A stretch of 64,000 nt of DNA from Macrothele yani (Eukaryota; Arthropoda; Arachnida; Araneae; Macrothelidae). The stretch lies in contig CM077001.1 in the NCBI GenBank assembly GCA_039090855.1, forward strand, positions 120,468,922-120,532,921, written 5' to 3'. The translations under genes were made by a program, and so were the position numbers. Shown here piece by piece: positions 29,696 through 40,041 of this stretch (its first letter is position 1; the number at the start of each line of letters is the position of its first letter). The notes below the pieces were generated by a model, which was not told the DNA's origin, did not search any database, and saw only the letters and a program-made list of their open reading frames with translations.

Positions 29696-30720
29696 ACAGG
29701 ATGTCCCGTAAGTCTGGACCCATAGGAGAAAAGCACATACAATTACAGAATATGTTCAAAGTGTCCGCCGTTCTGTTGCACACACAAATGAAAACACAAT
29801 CTCCACTCTTGCAGCACTTTATGGATCACACTCGTGGAAATTTGCTGACACGCCTGCACAATGCTTTTTTTAAGATGGAGAATGCTTTGAATTTTGACCT
29901 CGTACACCACGGCTTTCAGGTGACCACAAATAAAAATCGAGCGGAGTGAGATCTGGGCTTCTTGGAGGGGTGGCTCCACGTGTCCTCGGTGTCCACTCCA
30001 TTGTTCAGGAAACTGTGTGCTAAGGTAATGTCGCACTGTCAGCACGTAATGCGCAGGGGCACTATCCTGCTGAAACAATATTGGGAATGTGCCTGCTGGA
30101 TTCAACAGGCTTCGAAATGCTTCCTCCTGCAACATATTCAGGTACGTTTCAGTGGTTACCGTCCCGTCAAAGAAGAAGGGGTGAACGATTCTGTCTTTCT
30201 ATATCCCGCACCACACCATGACGAGTCCGCCGCCTTGTTACTTAGAAGGATTGAACCAAAAAGGGTTTTGTACTGACCAGTATCGAGTGTTTTGACGGTT
30301 AATTTTACCCAGAAACATAAAAGTTCGCCTCATCAGAGAACGGAATTTGTGATGGAAACGTCTCATCTTTCAAGCATTGTTCTTCTGCCCATTCGCGAAA
30401 CTGAATTCGCCTATCAGGATCATCTTCACTTAAACGCTGGTGGAGTTGCAGTTTGTATGGATGCCAGTGATTAAGTTTCAAGATACAGAGAATGCTGCTC
30501 TTGGAGATCCCAGTTTCAGTGAGCATGCGTCGAAGAGACTTCTTGGGGCTGGAAACGAAGCGAGCCATCACATTGGTACTGGTTTCGTCGTCTGTTATAG
30601 TCCTTGGATGCATTGGCGGCTCTTGGGATAAAGTGCTGGTTATGCGAAGAACCAGCCCACAACATGCATAAGTTATGAAAGATAACTAAAGCCAAATTTT
30701 GAAGGGAAGAGAGACGGCAA
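29696..30720 (-). mobile_element. Mariner-like element MLE-2, 3' part
   Basis: The 3' inverted repeat starts TACAGGATGTCCCGTAAGTC at 29696. Minus-strand frames encode two transposase pieces: 30613-30305 (MARFVSSPKKSLRRMLTETG, ISKSSILCILK, PFSDEANFYVSG with the first Asp) and 30135-29743 (ILFQQDSAPAHYVLTVRHYL with the second Asp, then a LWGHLKAVVY-like FICGHLKAVVYEV). The PDLTPLD motif is scrambled by frameshifts. The 5' end is missing; the fragment at 32249-32683 is the corresponding 5' part of the same family. Confidence 0.8.
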
Positions 30721-31388
30721 AAGCCAAAACACACCTTTTAAAAAACAATACATGATTTTACGATTATACCTGGGTAGTCTTGGAATTCTTAGGAATTCAT
30801 AAAATTATAAATTGCTTCTTTTTTTTAAAAGTGATATTTTTCTTTTTGTTCGTATTCCTTTTGAATGATCTACTCTGCGGTTACCTGGCGCATTTAGATT
30901 TTCGAAGTTTGGTAAGATTTTTTGAGGTTTAAATGATTTTGTTTTCCTACTTTGTTGTATATATATATTATTCGACGAAACCTCAACAAAATCACAGGAA
31001 GACATCGAGCACAGTGGAGGGAATGAGGTAGACTCTCCAAAAATTGCAAACAATTTCGGAGGAGAAAATGTATATTTTATCAAAGGAAAAAAATATGGGG
31101 GGAGGGGGGTGGTTCACCCGTTTTCTTTTTATCATACCTCTTGGCCGGAAACTCACATTTTACGCATAATTTCTTTATCTAGCGATAGCTAGTGTAAGTG
31201 GTCATTGCATCACGCACAAAACCAATCGAACGTCCACTCCTCCAAAAATTAAAAGCAGGTAATTTAAAGAGAAAAACTACTTTTCTCACATAGTGTTTCT
31301 AAGTCTAGAATAATAGTAACAGGTCTGTTAGCGAAGGTGTATCCCGTACGTATGCCCTGACCCGTGGAAACGGTATCTAGGAGAAATC
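30721..31388. other. AT-rich stretch with no recognised feature
   Basis: No transposon ends, RNA gene or coding signal seen. A G-rich run lies near 31097-31112. Confidence 0.5.
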
Positions 31389-31450
31389 AAGCTCTCTCTC
31401 TCTCTCTCTCTTTCGCGCGCACTGGCTCTTCCTCTCTTTCTTTACTTTAT

Positions 31451-31481
<31 letters not shown>

Positions 31482-31705
31482 TTTCCTCTCTCTCTCTCGC
31501 GCGCTGGCTCTCTTTCTCTTTCGCGCGCACTGGCTCTCATTGTCTCTTCCCTTCCTCTCTCTTTCTTTCCCTTCCCTTTCTCTCTCTTTCCCTTCTTTTC
31601 TCTCTCTCTCCCTTTCTCTCTCTCTCACTTTCCCTTCCCCTCTCTCTCTCTCTTTCTTTCCCTTCTCTCTCTCCCCCTCTCTTTTCATTCCCCCTCTCTC
31701 TCTGG
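31389..31705 (+). repeat. Long CT-rich polypyrimidine tract
   Basis: About 310 bp of almost pure pyrimidine on the plus strand, broken by short GCGCGC(A)CTGGCTCT interruptions that recur three times. The long Arg/Glu/Lys-rich and Ser/Leu-rich frames here come from the repeat. Confidence 0.95.
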
Positions 31706-32248
31706 AAGTATATTTTTATGTATTTCATAAAAATAGCCCAGAGAACTTAAACACGGTAGAAATCAGAACAGATGACCACTCGTGAGATTGCTTTTCCCAA
31801 CAGAATGCATTCAGTTTATTTTTCATTAGTGAGTTTAATTCTAAAAATAATAATTATTTTTAAACTATTCAAGGAACACATTCCAAAAAGGCAGCACACA
31901 AATATAGAATAATCTGCATACTGACGTACGCTGGAAACAGACACGCTCGCACTGGCCACGGCTGAGGCGAAATGTTTGGCCGCCTCAGATGGTTGTTTTA
32001 TCAAGAGCATCAGCTTTGGTCTGCCCGCTCCCATTGGACAAAACCCTGGCATCCTCCAATAGAAACACAGATGCCAGTCGACATTAAGCGGTGGTAAAGT
32101 TCGCCTCAAAATCCTTACAGGAAGTGATAGGGGAACCGGTTTTCTCTCATCTTCGAGCGGTCTGCTGTCTGATGTGATAGAGATAACTTGTGGATCGCCT
32201 CTTTCGGCGCTTAAAATATGCTCGTTTCAACCTCTTAACAAATAGTAT
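31706..32248. other. Unassigned sequence
   Basis: No gene recognised. The composition is less AT-rich around 31940-32180, but no splice-bounded coding segment or element end can be supported. Confidence 0.4.
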
Positions 32249-32683
32249 TTAAACTTCATAAACTTTATGCTCGTGAATTAAGAATTCATTCTCTGGCTGA
32301 AGCTTTTTTAACAAACGAATCACAGAATGAATTTCAGCTAACATGTTCAATAAAGGCGTATTATATTGTACACATGTAAAAATAGTCTTCCCTGCCTCAT
32401 CTGAGGAGCCGCCCATGCTTGGATGTCCGCTGCAAGGCTTGTCATGTATGGACCCAGTTTTCTTAAATTTGGATATCAGCTTGCCAACACATCTGTGTGT
32501 GATTGGTGCGCCGTCTGGATGCAGCTTGTTGAGTTCTTCGGCCACTTCCCTGTGACTCCGGGTCCTAACCAACAAAATAACATCAATTCGTTCCTTCATA
32601 CTGAGCGAACAAGGTTTACCTGTAAAAGAAGAAACACAAATGTGAGAAACTCTTATGGGTCTGGACTTACGGGGCACCCTGCA
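32249..32683 (-). mobile_element. MLE-2 5' fragment with HTH domain
   Basis: At the right edge a 5' inverted repeat (CAGGGTGCCCCGTAAGTCCA read inward) matches the MLE-2 end at 29696. The minus frame contains MKERIDVILLVRTRSHREVA, RCVGKLISKFKKTGSIHDKP and CSGHP, the N-terminal DNA-binding region and linker of mariner-like transposases. The catalytic part is missing. It is the complementary half of the family represented at 29696-30720. Confidence 0.78.
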
Positions 32684-32689
32684 AATTAC

Positions 32690-33486
32690 CATATGCTATA
32701 CTATATTACAAATAATCCACGTGTTTGCGATGATTTTCTTACTCGTACAAACTGTTTTTAGAAGGAGTCATAAATCACATGAATTTAACAATGGGTTCAA
32801 GTTACCCAACGGGAACAGAATTCTGCAAATTCCATTGAAAGATGAAGTAATACGATACGAGTTTCGAAGACCCACTTCTGAAGTATTGTGTGCGCCCAGT
32901 TTTTATTCTCACTTTCTAAGTAGTACACAAGTTATGTAAAAACTCCTATGATTCGGACCCCGTTAATCCGGATCATCGGAGTTTCTACAAAACTTGGATG
33001 ACAAAAATGTGCTAGTCCAAAAATGTCGGTGAAAGATTTTTGATTCAGTGTGGTTTATTTTCGGTGTTGGTAAATTGCGGCAAGAGCCACGAATGGTTTC
33101 CAACCCCTTAGGTAAATTGTGCGCCTATAACCTAAAGAAAGGGTAGGTGACAGCTACTTATTATTTACCAGCGACTTCACAGGTAAATTGCGGCTAAAGC
33201 TTAGGGGAAGGGAAGACAACACAAAACATAATACATTACATCCTTATAGTAATGAAAATCAACTAATGTTAAATATCTGTTCATATGGTTGCTGTAAGAG
33301 GAATAAAAAAACATTTGCCTTGCTGATAATGAAGAGAGAAAGATGAAGTAAAAACAAACTTTATTAGGCTTCTGAAGAATGTTGAATAAAGAGAATTTCA
33401 TTTCTCTTCCAGGAGCCAACCTCAGTTTACCCAAAATTAATATTTTGAAAAATATGATGCAAATTTCGCCAATTCAAGTCTGGTTA
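32690..33486. other. Intergenic sequence, no clear feature
   Basis: AT-rich; a segment near 32950-33020 (GGACCCCGTTAATCCGGATC) resembles decayed pogo/Tigger-type end sequence, but no pair of ends is seen. Confidence 0.35.
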
Positions 33487-33488
33487 TA

Positions 33489-34713
33489 CACTGAGTGGCC
33501 ACTTTATTATGAGCAGCCCCTCAGTACTTCGTTAGGCCACCTTTTGCCTTTACTACTGCGTCGATTCTTCGTGGCATGGACTCCACGAGATGTTGATAGG
33601 TGGTTTGTGGAATCTGAGACCATGCTTGATGAATAGCACTTTCCAGGAGTGTGAGATTGCAGTGTTGTGTGGATCCAGCTGTCTGATGGCTCGTTCAACT
33701 TCATCCCACAAATTCTCAATGGGGTTGAGATCTGGAGATTGTTGGGGCCACCTCAGCAAAGCAAACTCACCGGCATGTTCTTGAAACCAATCCTGTACAA
33801 TACGAGCACTAAGGCAGGACGCATTATCTTGTTGAAAGTAGCCATCGCCATTGGGATAAACCATCCACATGACAGGATGCACTTGGTCCGCAACGATGTT
33901 TAGATATGATGTGCCAGTCAGACGTTGATCAACACGAATTAAAGGGCGCAAAGCATACCAGGAAAACATTCCCCAAACCATAACGTTGCCTCCACCAGCT
34001 TGAAGGGTTGTAGCAATGCATTTGGGGTCCATGCTTTCGTGCTGTTTTTTCAGCCAAATTCTCACCCGGCCATCGGCAGGGTGCAACTGAAAACGTGATT
34101 CATCGGACCACATAATTTGTTTCCAATTATCGACTGTCCAATCCTTTTGCTCCTGTGTAACTGGAGACGTTTTCTCTTGTTAACTGCAGACAGCAAAGGT
34201 GTTCGAACAAGCCTTCGGCTGCCATATCCCATCCGATGCAGTGTACGGCGAACAGTGCGTGCAGAGATCATTTGAGGGGATCCTTGATTAAGATGGTCTG
34301 TAATTTGTTGCACTATTGCCCTTCTGTTGTCTGTTACCAGTCTGGACACTATCCGTTTCGCCCGAGCAATCACTAGTCGATGACGACCACACGTCGCACG
34401 TAGAGACCCAGTTTTTTGGCTGACAGTCCAGTCTTTAAACACTTTAACAACAGCTGCTCTGGAACATTTCACGAATGCGGCGGTTTCGGTGATACTCGCT
34501 CCGTGGCTCCGAGCTCCTACAATCATTCCACGTTGAAAGTCCGTCAAATCGCTTTTTTTACCCATCTCGTCACCCAAAAATCCCTTCTACTACTGTCGCA
34601 AGCACTAAGGTTTCCATTTTTATACTAGCCTCGCCCTCTGGCGGAAACAGCATGCAGCCATAGCTCATTTGCCTAAAACTGTCAGGTGGTCATAATAAAG
34701 TGGCCACTCTGTG
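33489..34713 (-). mobile_element. Tc1-G element with both ends (1225 bp)
   Basis: TA flanks lie at 33487-33488 and 34714-34715. Inverted repeats of about 24 bp: CACTGAGTGGCCACTTTATT and CACAGAGTGGCCACTTTATT. It contains a nearly complete transposase on the minus strand with one clear frameshift. Among the DNA transposons here it is the most complete apart from Tc1-A. Confidence 0.92.
33553..34577 (-). pseudogene. Tc1-G transposase, one frameshift
   Basis: The first frame (34577-34062) starts MGDEMGKKSDLTDFQRGMIV and holds the two helix-turn-helix regions (ITETAAFVKCSRAAVVKVFK; ISARTVRRTLHRMGYGSRRL). The frame shifts at about 34160 and the second frame (34113-33553) holds MWSDESRFQLHPADGRVRIW (first Asp), GDGYFQQDNASCLSARI (second Asp) and [20 protein letters not shown] (Glu). 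I count 36 residues between the second Asp and the Glu, as in Tc1-A. A second frameshift alters the last 40 residues. Length would be near the usual 340 residues. Confidence 0.9.
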
Positions 34714-34715
34714 TA

Positions 34716-36385
34716 CATCCTATTTTTTTAGACAACATTTCCTTTTTTTTTTTTTGCATGGCAGTTTTGAACTTCCTTCTTAGAGTGACATCACTTGAGC
34801 TTTGGATATTAACACATTTTTGGGTTTGAAAAAATTTCAGTTCTGTAAAGTTATATAAGTTTGCATGGGGATAATAAAAGTGATTATTAAACCGACATGA
34901 AAAGACTGGCATGCATTCGTCGTGTGTTTTGTTGATGCCTGGCAATCAGCATTTTTTTTTTTTAACGCAAGAAATATCCTTTTCTGTGAGGGTCGCCAAA
35001 GCGCCAGAATTTTCTTCCACAGCAGGCTTTCCTTTTTTTTTTTTTTTTAGCTTTGATGGACGTTCAGAAATATTCTCTTCAGCTTTTCTTCGAAATTTTC
35101 TTGTGGGGTTGCAATGACCTAGAACGTCTAAGGATTAAAGGGGATCATTTAGCTGCAATTTGCCGACACTCCTTTATTTTACAGTTCTAATACCCGAAGT
35201 TTCCCACAAGTTGATGAACAAAACGTTGTTTCCTGTACTGTGTTTGGCAGTTCCGCATCTAGATACAACATTTTTACCGGTATCTTGGTTGGACCATGCA
35301 GTTCGTTCGGCTCGATCTGTCATGTTTCACTGTTGATAGACGAATAAAATGTGCGAATTCCGTTATATCAATAAGCGCTGATGATAGCTGACCTAGAGAT
35401 AAGCAATTCATTAAGGGTCATCGACTTTCTCCTCCCTTACTGTTAAATAGCTTACTCATCTGGTGCCAAGTTACACTTAATAACATGAGATTACACTTTT
35501 CCTAAGGAATATTTCCCTGCTTAACAATCGAATATGACTGATTGCTAAAACAAGACAGGAAGGGTGAATTAAACAGAATTCTTTGGTATCTTCTTTCGGT
35601 TTTTGTAACCCGAAAGAAAAGAGAGAAGAAAAAATAAAGTTATTTCTCGCTACGCCCCATTTCAAGGAAAATGTAATTTTCTGACAGAAAACCTTGAAAA
35701 TGCATGGAAACTAATGGTTGTAAATTTAGTAATTGAATGAAAAAATAATTCAAACAATAATACTTTCCAAATCGCATATACTGTGACTAACGTAAATGCA
35801 AAGGTTGTCCCAAAACAACTGGGAATGTTTTTATAATATATATATATATATATTTTGTGCGCACTGTTTTCCTGCTGCGTACGTGATAATGCACGTCCCC
35901 CCCCCCCCCCTCCATATTATACTTTTGTAAATGCCCTATTTTAGAAGTTCTTATTCTTTCAAATTCGGCAATCGTGGACACAAGTTTTCAATATGCTTCG
36001 GAGGTTAGTTTATGCAGAATTTCGCTCCTGGGTTGTGAAATATCCCTCTCCCCACCACCACCACCTCCTATAGCTATATATTTATCTTTAAAATGTAATT
36101 TGGACTTGCTAAGTAATATAATAAGTCTTGAATTTTACTTCATGTAGCTCTACGTATTTTCTCCTAGGAAGTGCTTTGTTTAGGCCTCCCTAGAAAGGTT
36201 ATCAAAATAGCATCTGCAGGGACATGAAAATTCAGTTGTTCTCCACTCTTCTAATTCCACAATTTAAGCCTCTTGCTCATGTTTGTATAGCCAGGGAGCG
36301 AATGAATAAGGTCGATAGAAATTCACTGAGTGCGGTCAGTACTAAAGGCTCTGCTGTTTGTTTTCTTTACAAAATTTGGGATTCC
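34716..36385. other. AT-rich intergenic stretch with simple repeats
   Basis: T-runs at 34743-34755, 34953-34963 and 35033-35048, a (TA)n run at about 35836-35853 and a C-run at 35897-35910. AAGGTTGTCCCAAAACAACT near 35800 resembles a decayed mariner end, but no partner is visible. No gene recognised. Confidence 0.45.
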
Positions 36386-36395
36386 AACACGGAAA

Positions 36396-36772
36396 GTTCA
36401 GCCCCGGTGGCGCAGTGGTCTAAGCGATGGTTTCCAACCATTCGTCAGAGATGGGTAAGGGTTCTAATCCCGGTGAGACATGGATGTTATGTTTGTCTTA
36501 CCACATTGGCTTTCTTCCTTCCCTGGAGCCAGTGGCCCTAAATTATGTCGTAAGACAAACATCAACATCGTACAGTGGAAGCATGTCCGGCGCGTAACTG
36601 GAAGACCCTGGGTTCGATTCCCGGTGGCGGCCGATCAGAATTTTTTCGTGACTCACTTATAAACTAGCGATGAATTATATTTGATGTTCCTAATTCACGT
36701 CAACTGTGTATTTATTGCTTATAGCCCATCGAGTTGCTCATGGTGGTCGTTAAACCCCTATTTAAAAACTTC
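36396..36772 (+). mobile_element. SINE-B copy 4, split by SINE-C
   Basis: The duplication AACACGGAAA (36386-36395) and AACCCGGAAA (36773-36782) flanks it. The tRNA-like head is at 36402-36480 with A-box TGGCGCAGTGG. The body stops after GTGGCCCTAAATTA near 36544 and resumes with GCTTATAGCCCATCGAGTTG near 36718. The intervening sequence is SINE-C. Confidence 0.85.
36542..36712 (+). mobile_element. SINE-C copy 2, nested in SINE-B
   Basis: The tRNA-like head at about 36570-36634 (GCATGTCCGGCGCGTAACTG, B-box GGGTTCGATTCCC) and the tail GCGATGAATTATATTTGATG match SINE-C at 15624-15828. Target copies are hard to define because CCTAAATTATGTCG and CCTAATTCACGTCA are only partly alike. Confidence 0.75.
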
Positions 36773-37316
36773 AACCCGGAAAATGGAGCTTAAAGCTACA
36801 CTACCGCTCTTGAGACTGCATCGGGGCAGTGAGAGTGTAAGAAGTTGCGTGTTTTTTTTTTTTTTTTTTTTTTTTGGAGAGGAGTGCAAGGCAAGGTCGC
36901 TGGCTTGAAGGAAGGGAATTAAAGAGGAATGATTATGCCTGCGTGACAGGACGTTAAAATACGATTTAGATAAACAAAAAGGGCATTTTCCTTTAAATAC
37001 ACTGGCGGAAAGTGAAAAAAGAACACCAAGAAGGAGACGTCTCATACCAACGAAATTTATACAGCATAATAATGAAATACAGAGGATAACGTGATCAAAA
37101 CATTATGGCAAAATACAGCTGTATTTGCTAGTAAACTGAAAAATAACATTTCCATGTAACATGGTTAGTACGAGGTTGAACCGCCATGGACTGCGTCACA
37201 CTGTGCAATTCTGGCATGGAGTCTGTCGTACATATGTTGGATGTAAGTTTGGGGTATTGAGTTCCAAGCAGCTTCAACCTGGACGCGTAAATCGGGGATG
37301 GTCGTGGCTGGCCGAT

Positions 37317-38258
37317 TTACGCGTCCATAAAATCCCACACGTGCTCAATGGGGGACAAATCCGGTGAACGTGTAGGCCATGGAAGTTGTCTCACACCCTG
37401 AAGTGCATGTTGCGTTGCACGTGCCGTGTGTGGGCGTGCGTCATTTTGCTGAAAAACACCACGATGGACCGACTTTACAAATGACACAGCAACGGGATGA
37501 ATGATGTTGTTGATGTAGGAGGTGCTGTTTAACGTACCCGGTACAAACACTAGTTGTGAACAGGAGTGATAGCTGATCACTCCCCATACCTGGAGACCAG
37601 GTGTAGGCCCTGTGTGTCGCTGGCGGATGCAAGAAGGGTGTAGACGCTCCCCTGTTCGTGTGCGAACACGCATACAGCCATCGGAGGCTCCCAAGCAGAA
37701 TCTGCTTTTATCGCTGAACAGAACAGATCGCCATTGCGTTCTCCAGTGCAGACGTTGGCGACACCACGGCAGCCGTTCCTGACGGTGGGCTGGAATCAGA
37801 GGTACACTTGCCAGAGGCACACGTGCACGTAGTTCTGCATCCAGTAGACGGTTGCGGATTGTTCGCACAGTCACCTCAGGTGCAACGGCAGCTCGGATTT
37901 GCGTCGCAGTGGATGTTCTGCTTGACAACGCCGCTCTTCTTATGCGTCGATCGGTCCGCTCATCAGTCCGTCTGTGACTCCCTGTTCCACGTCTTCTCGT
38001 GTGGGAATGTTCCTCGGACCATCTACGCCTCCATCGTACCACCACCGATACCTCCCGTCAAATTCGCTCCGCAATACGACGATACGACCACCCGGCCTCG
38101 CGGAGTCCGATTAGACGACCTCGCTCAAAGTCCGATAAATGCTGAAATCGTACACGTCTTCCATGTCCAGGCATTGCATCTCCTTCAGGGTCTTCGCACG
38201 TGTCCGTAAGCCGACGACTGATTACATTCACTTCGCCGTACTCCTTAAATACCACCAA
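37317..38258 (-). pseudogene. Tc1-H transposase
   Basis: The N-terminal frame (38258-38058) reads RFQHLSDFERGRLIGLREAG, WSYRRIAERI; the next frame (38045-37317) continues VVRWRRRWSEE, VTVRTIRNRLLDAELRARVP, LFSDKSRFCLGASDGCMRVR, VFQQNDARPHTARATQHAL and PTRSPDLSPIEHVWDFMDA. The first catalytic motif is SDKS rather than SDES (Asp kept), and the second reads QNDA for the usual QDNA, so the catalytic Asp is displaced by one. With the frameshift this indicates a dead copy despite long open frames. Confidence 0.88.
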
Positions 38259-38324
38259 CGATAATTTGCATATTATGCCGTGCTGTGGCGTAAGCGCTCA
38301 CCGGTTGGTCCCGAAATTAACATC

Positions 38325-38549
38325 GCCGCCCCGGTGGCGCAGTGGTCTAAGCGATGGCCTCTGATCATTCGTCCGAACGGGGTCCGGGTTCGAATCCCAG
38401 TGAGGCATGGATGTTGTGTTTGTCTTACGGCACTGGCTCTCTCCCTTCCCTGGAACCAGTGACCCTAAATTAGGGACGGGCGACTGCTTATAGCCCATTG
38501 AGTTGCTCACGGTGGTCGTTAAACCTCCAATCAAAAAAAAAAAAAAAAA
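38325..38549 (+). mobile_element. SINE-B copy 5, full length, nested in Tc1-H
   Basis: The target duplication AAATTAACATC is at 38314-38324 and 38550-38560. This is the best reference copy: A-box TGGCGCAGTGG, B-box GGGTTCGAATCCC, body, GAGTTGCTCACGGTGGTCGT, TTAA, and an A-tail of about 18. It supplies the empty site for the MITE at 2533-2970. Confidence 0.94.
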
Positions 38550-39074
38550 AAATTAACATCACACCTACGTAAACTCGACCTCATTAACATATGTAAATTT
38601 CATGATCGTCCGCCAATTCCTTCTTGGTGTTCTTTTTTCACTTTCCGCCAGTGTAAATTGTCCAAGTACATTACCATTTTTGTAAGCAAAAACGTAAAAT
38701 TTTGAAAAGCAATTTAGACAATGCCTTCAGTGCAAGCAAAAAGTTGAAGGCGACATTCTAGTAACACTTGTACCTTACACCATTGTTGTAACTAGTCAGA
38801 TCCGGGAATGTGGGTGTGTGTCCTGGCTAAGGAAGTGAGGATTGCACGAATTCCTCTGTAGCCGGTAGGGCAGAGCATAAAAAATAATTTCTTTCAGTGT
38901 TTCGTAAATATACAGGGTGCCCGAGAATTATTGGACACATTACAAAATTATGTACCAAAAAAACTATGAGCATTGTCAGTTTTTCTATGTCGGTATTACT
39001 AACACAGTTTCTATAATTTTGTTTTGCAAAATTGTGATTCCCAGAATCCGATAGATGGCGCTAGGTGATGCCTG

Positions 39075-39669
39075 ATGAGAAATGCGCAATCAGTAGTCAT
39101 GTCATCCGTACAGCCGAAGGCGATGTATGTGTTATGGCTTGCGGAATTAAAGTCTGTCATTAAAGTTAAAAGACGGTACCGTTTAGAGTATGGTTGTAAT
39201 CCTCAGTCAACGAATTCAATTAAGCGGTGGATGAAACAGTTTAAAGAAACTGGCAATGTGGAACATCGTGGAGGAGCCGGTATTTGGTGAGACGGTTGAC
39301 CAAGTTAATGAAAGTTTCCGACGTAGCCCAAGGAAATCCGTTAGTAAAGCAAGCAGAGAACTGTGCATTCCGAAATCGACAGTTCACGATATCTTGCACA
39401 AGAAATTAAAGTTTCATGCTTTTAAAATTCAAATAGTGCAAAAGATGCATGTAAATGATCACACCCTGCAATACGATTTCTCTGTGGATATGCTGAATCG
39501 AGTGGAAAACGTCGAACACTTTCTGAGTACTGAAATTTTTAGTGATGAATCCACATTTCATGTATCAGGTATTGTGAATCGTCACAACTGTAGGACCTGG
39601 AGCAGTGAACCGCCTCATATTGAACTGGATCGTGATTCTCCGAAAGTTAATGTGTGGTGCGCCCTATGA
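39075..39669 (+). pseudogene. MLE-3 transposase, N-terminal and first catalytic part
   Basis: Two overlapping frames joined by a frameshift near 39280 encode the mariner-like HTH (LEYGCNPQSTNSIKRWMKQF), the linker, a second HTH (CIPKSTVHDILHKKLKFHAF) and the first catalytic motif IFSDESTFHVSGIVNRHNCR, followed by PKVNVWCAL and a premature stop at 39667-39669. The remaining catalytic residues lie downstream in broken frames up to 40041. Confidence 0.85.
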
Positions 39670-40041
39670 AAAAGGGAAGTGATTGGCCTTTTCTTCTTTT
39701 GCGAAAAAAAAACATAAATGGTGACATTTACTTGGATATGCTAGAAAATTTCGCTATACCCCAGATCAAAAGATGTGACGTCGTTTTCCAACAAGACGGC
39801 GCCTTCGCATTAGTCAACGTGTGTACGTAAGTGCCTAAGTGAGCATTTCCCCAACAGATGGATTGGGCGTGGTGGTCCCATTCCGTGGACTCCTCGCTCT
39901 CCAGATCTAACTCCATTGGATTATTTCACGTGGGGTTATGTGAAGGAACGTGTCTATCAGACGCCTTGTACTGATTTGCAGGAACTGAAGCAGCGTATCA
40001 CAGCTGCTATTAATTCCATAACTCCTCAGATGCTTGCCAAT

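Larger units (their letters stand above)
37000..38653 (-). mobile_element. Tc1-H element with long inverted repeats and nested SINE-B
   Basis: Between TA at 36998-36999 and 38654-38655, inverted repeats of about 40 bp start CACTGGCGGAAAGTGAAAAA at both ends. Removing SINE-B leaves about 1.42 kb. The transposase lies on the minus strand and is shifted in frame between its HTH and its catalytic part. The inverted repeats are almost identical. Confidence 0.92.

Noticed and set aside
31377..31750. Long frames of 103-128 codons rich in Arg/Glu or Ser/Leu
   Set aside because: They are translations of the CT-rich tract on either strand.
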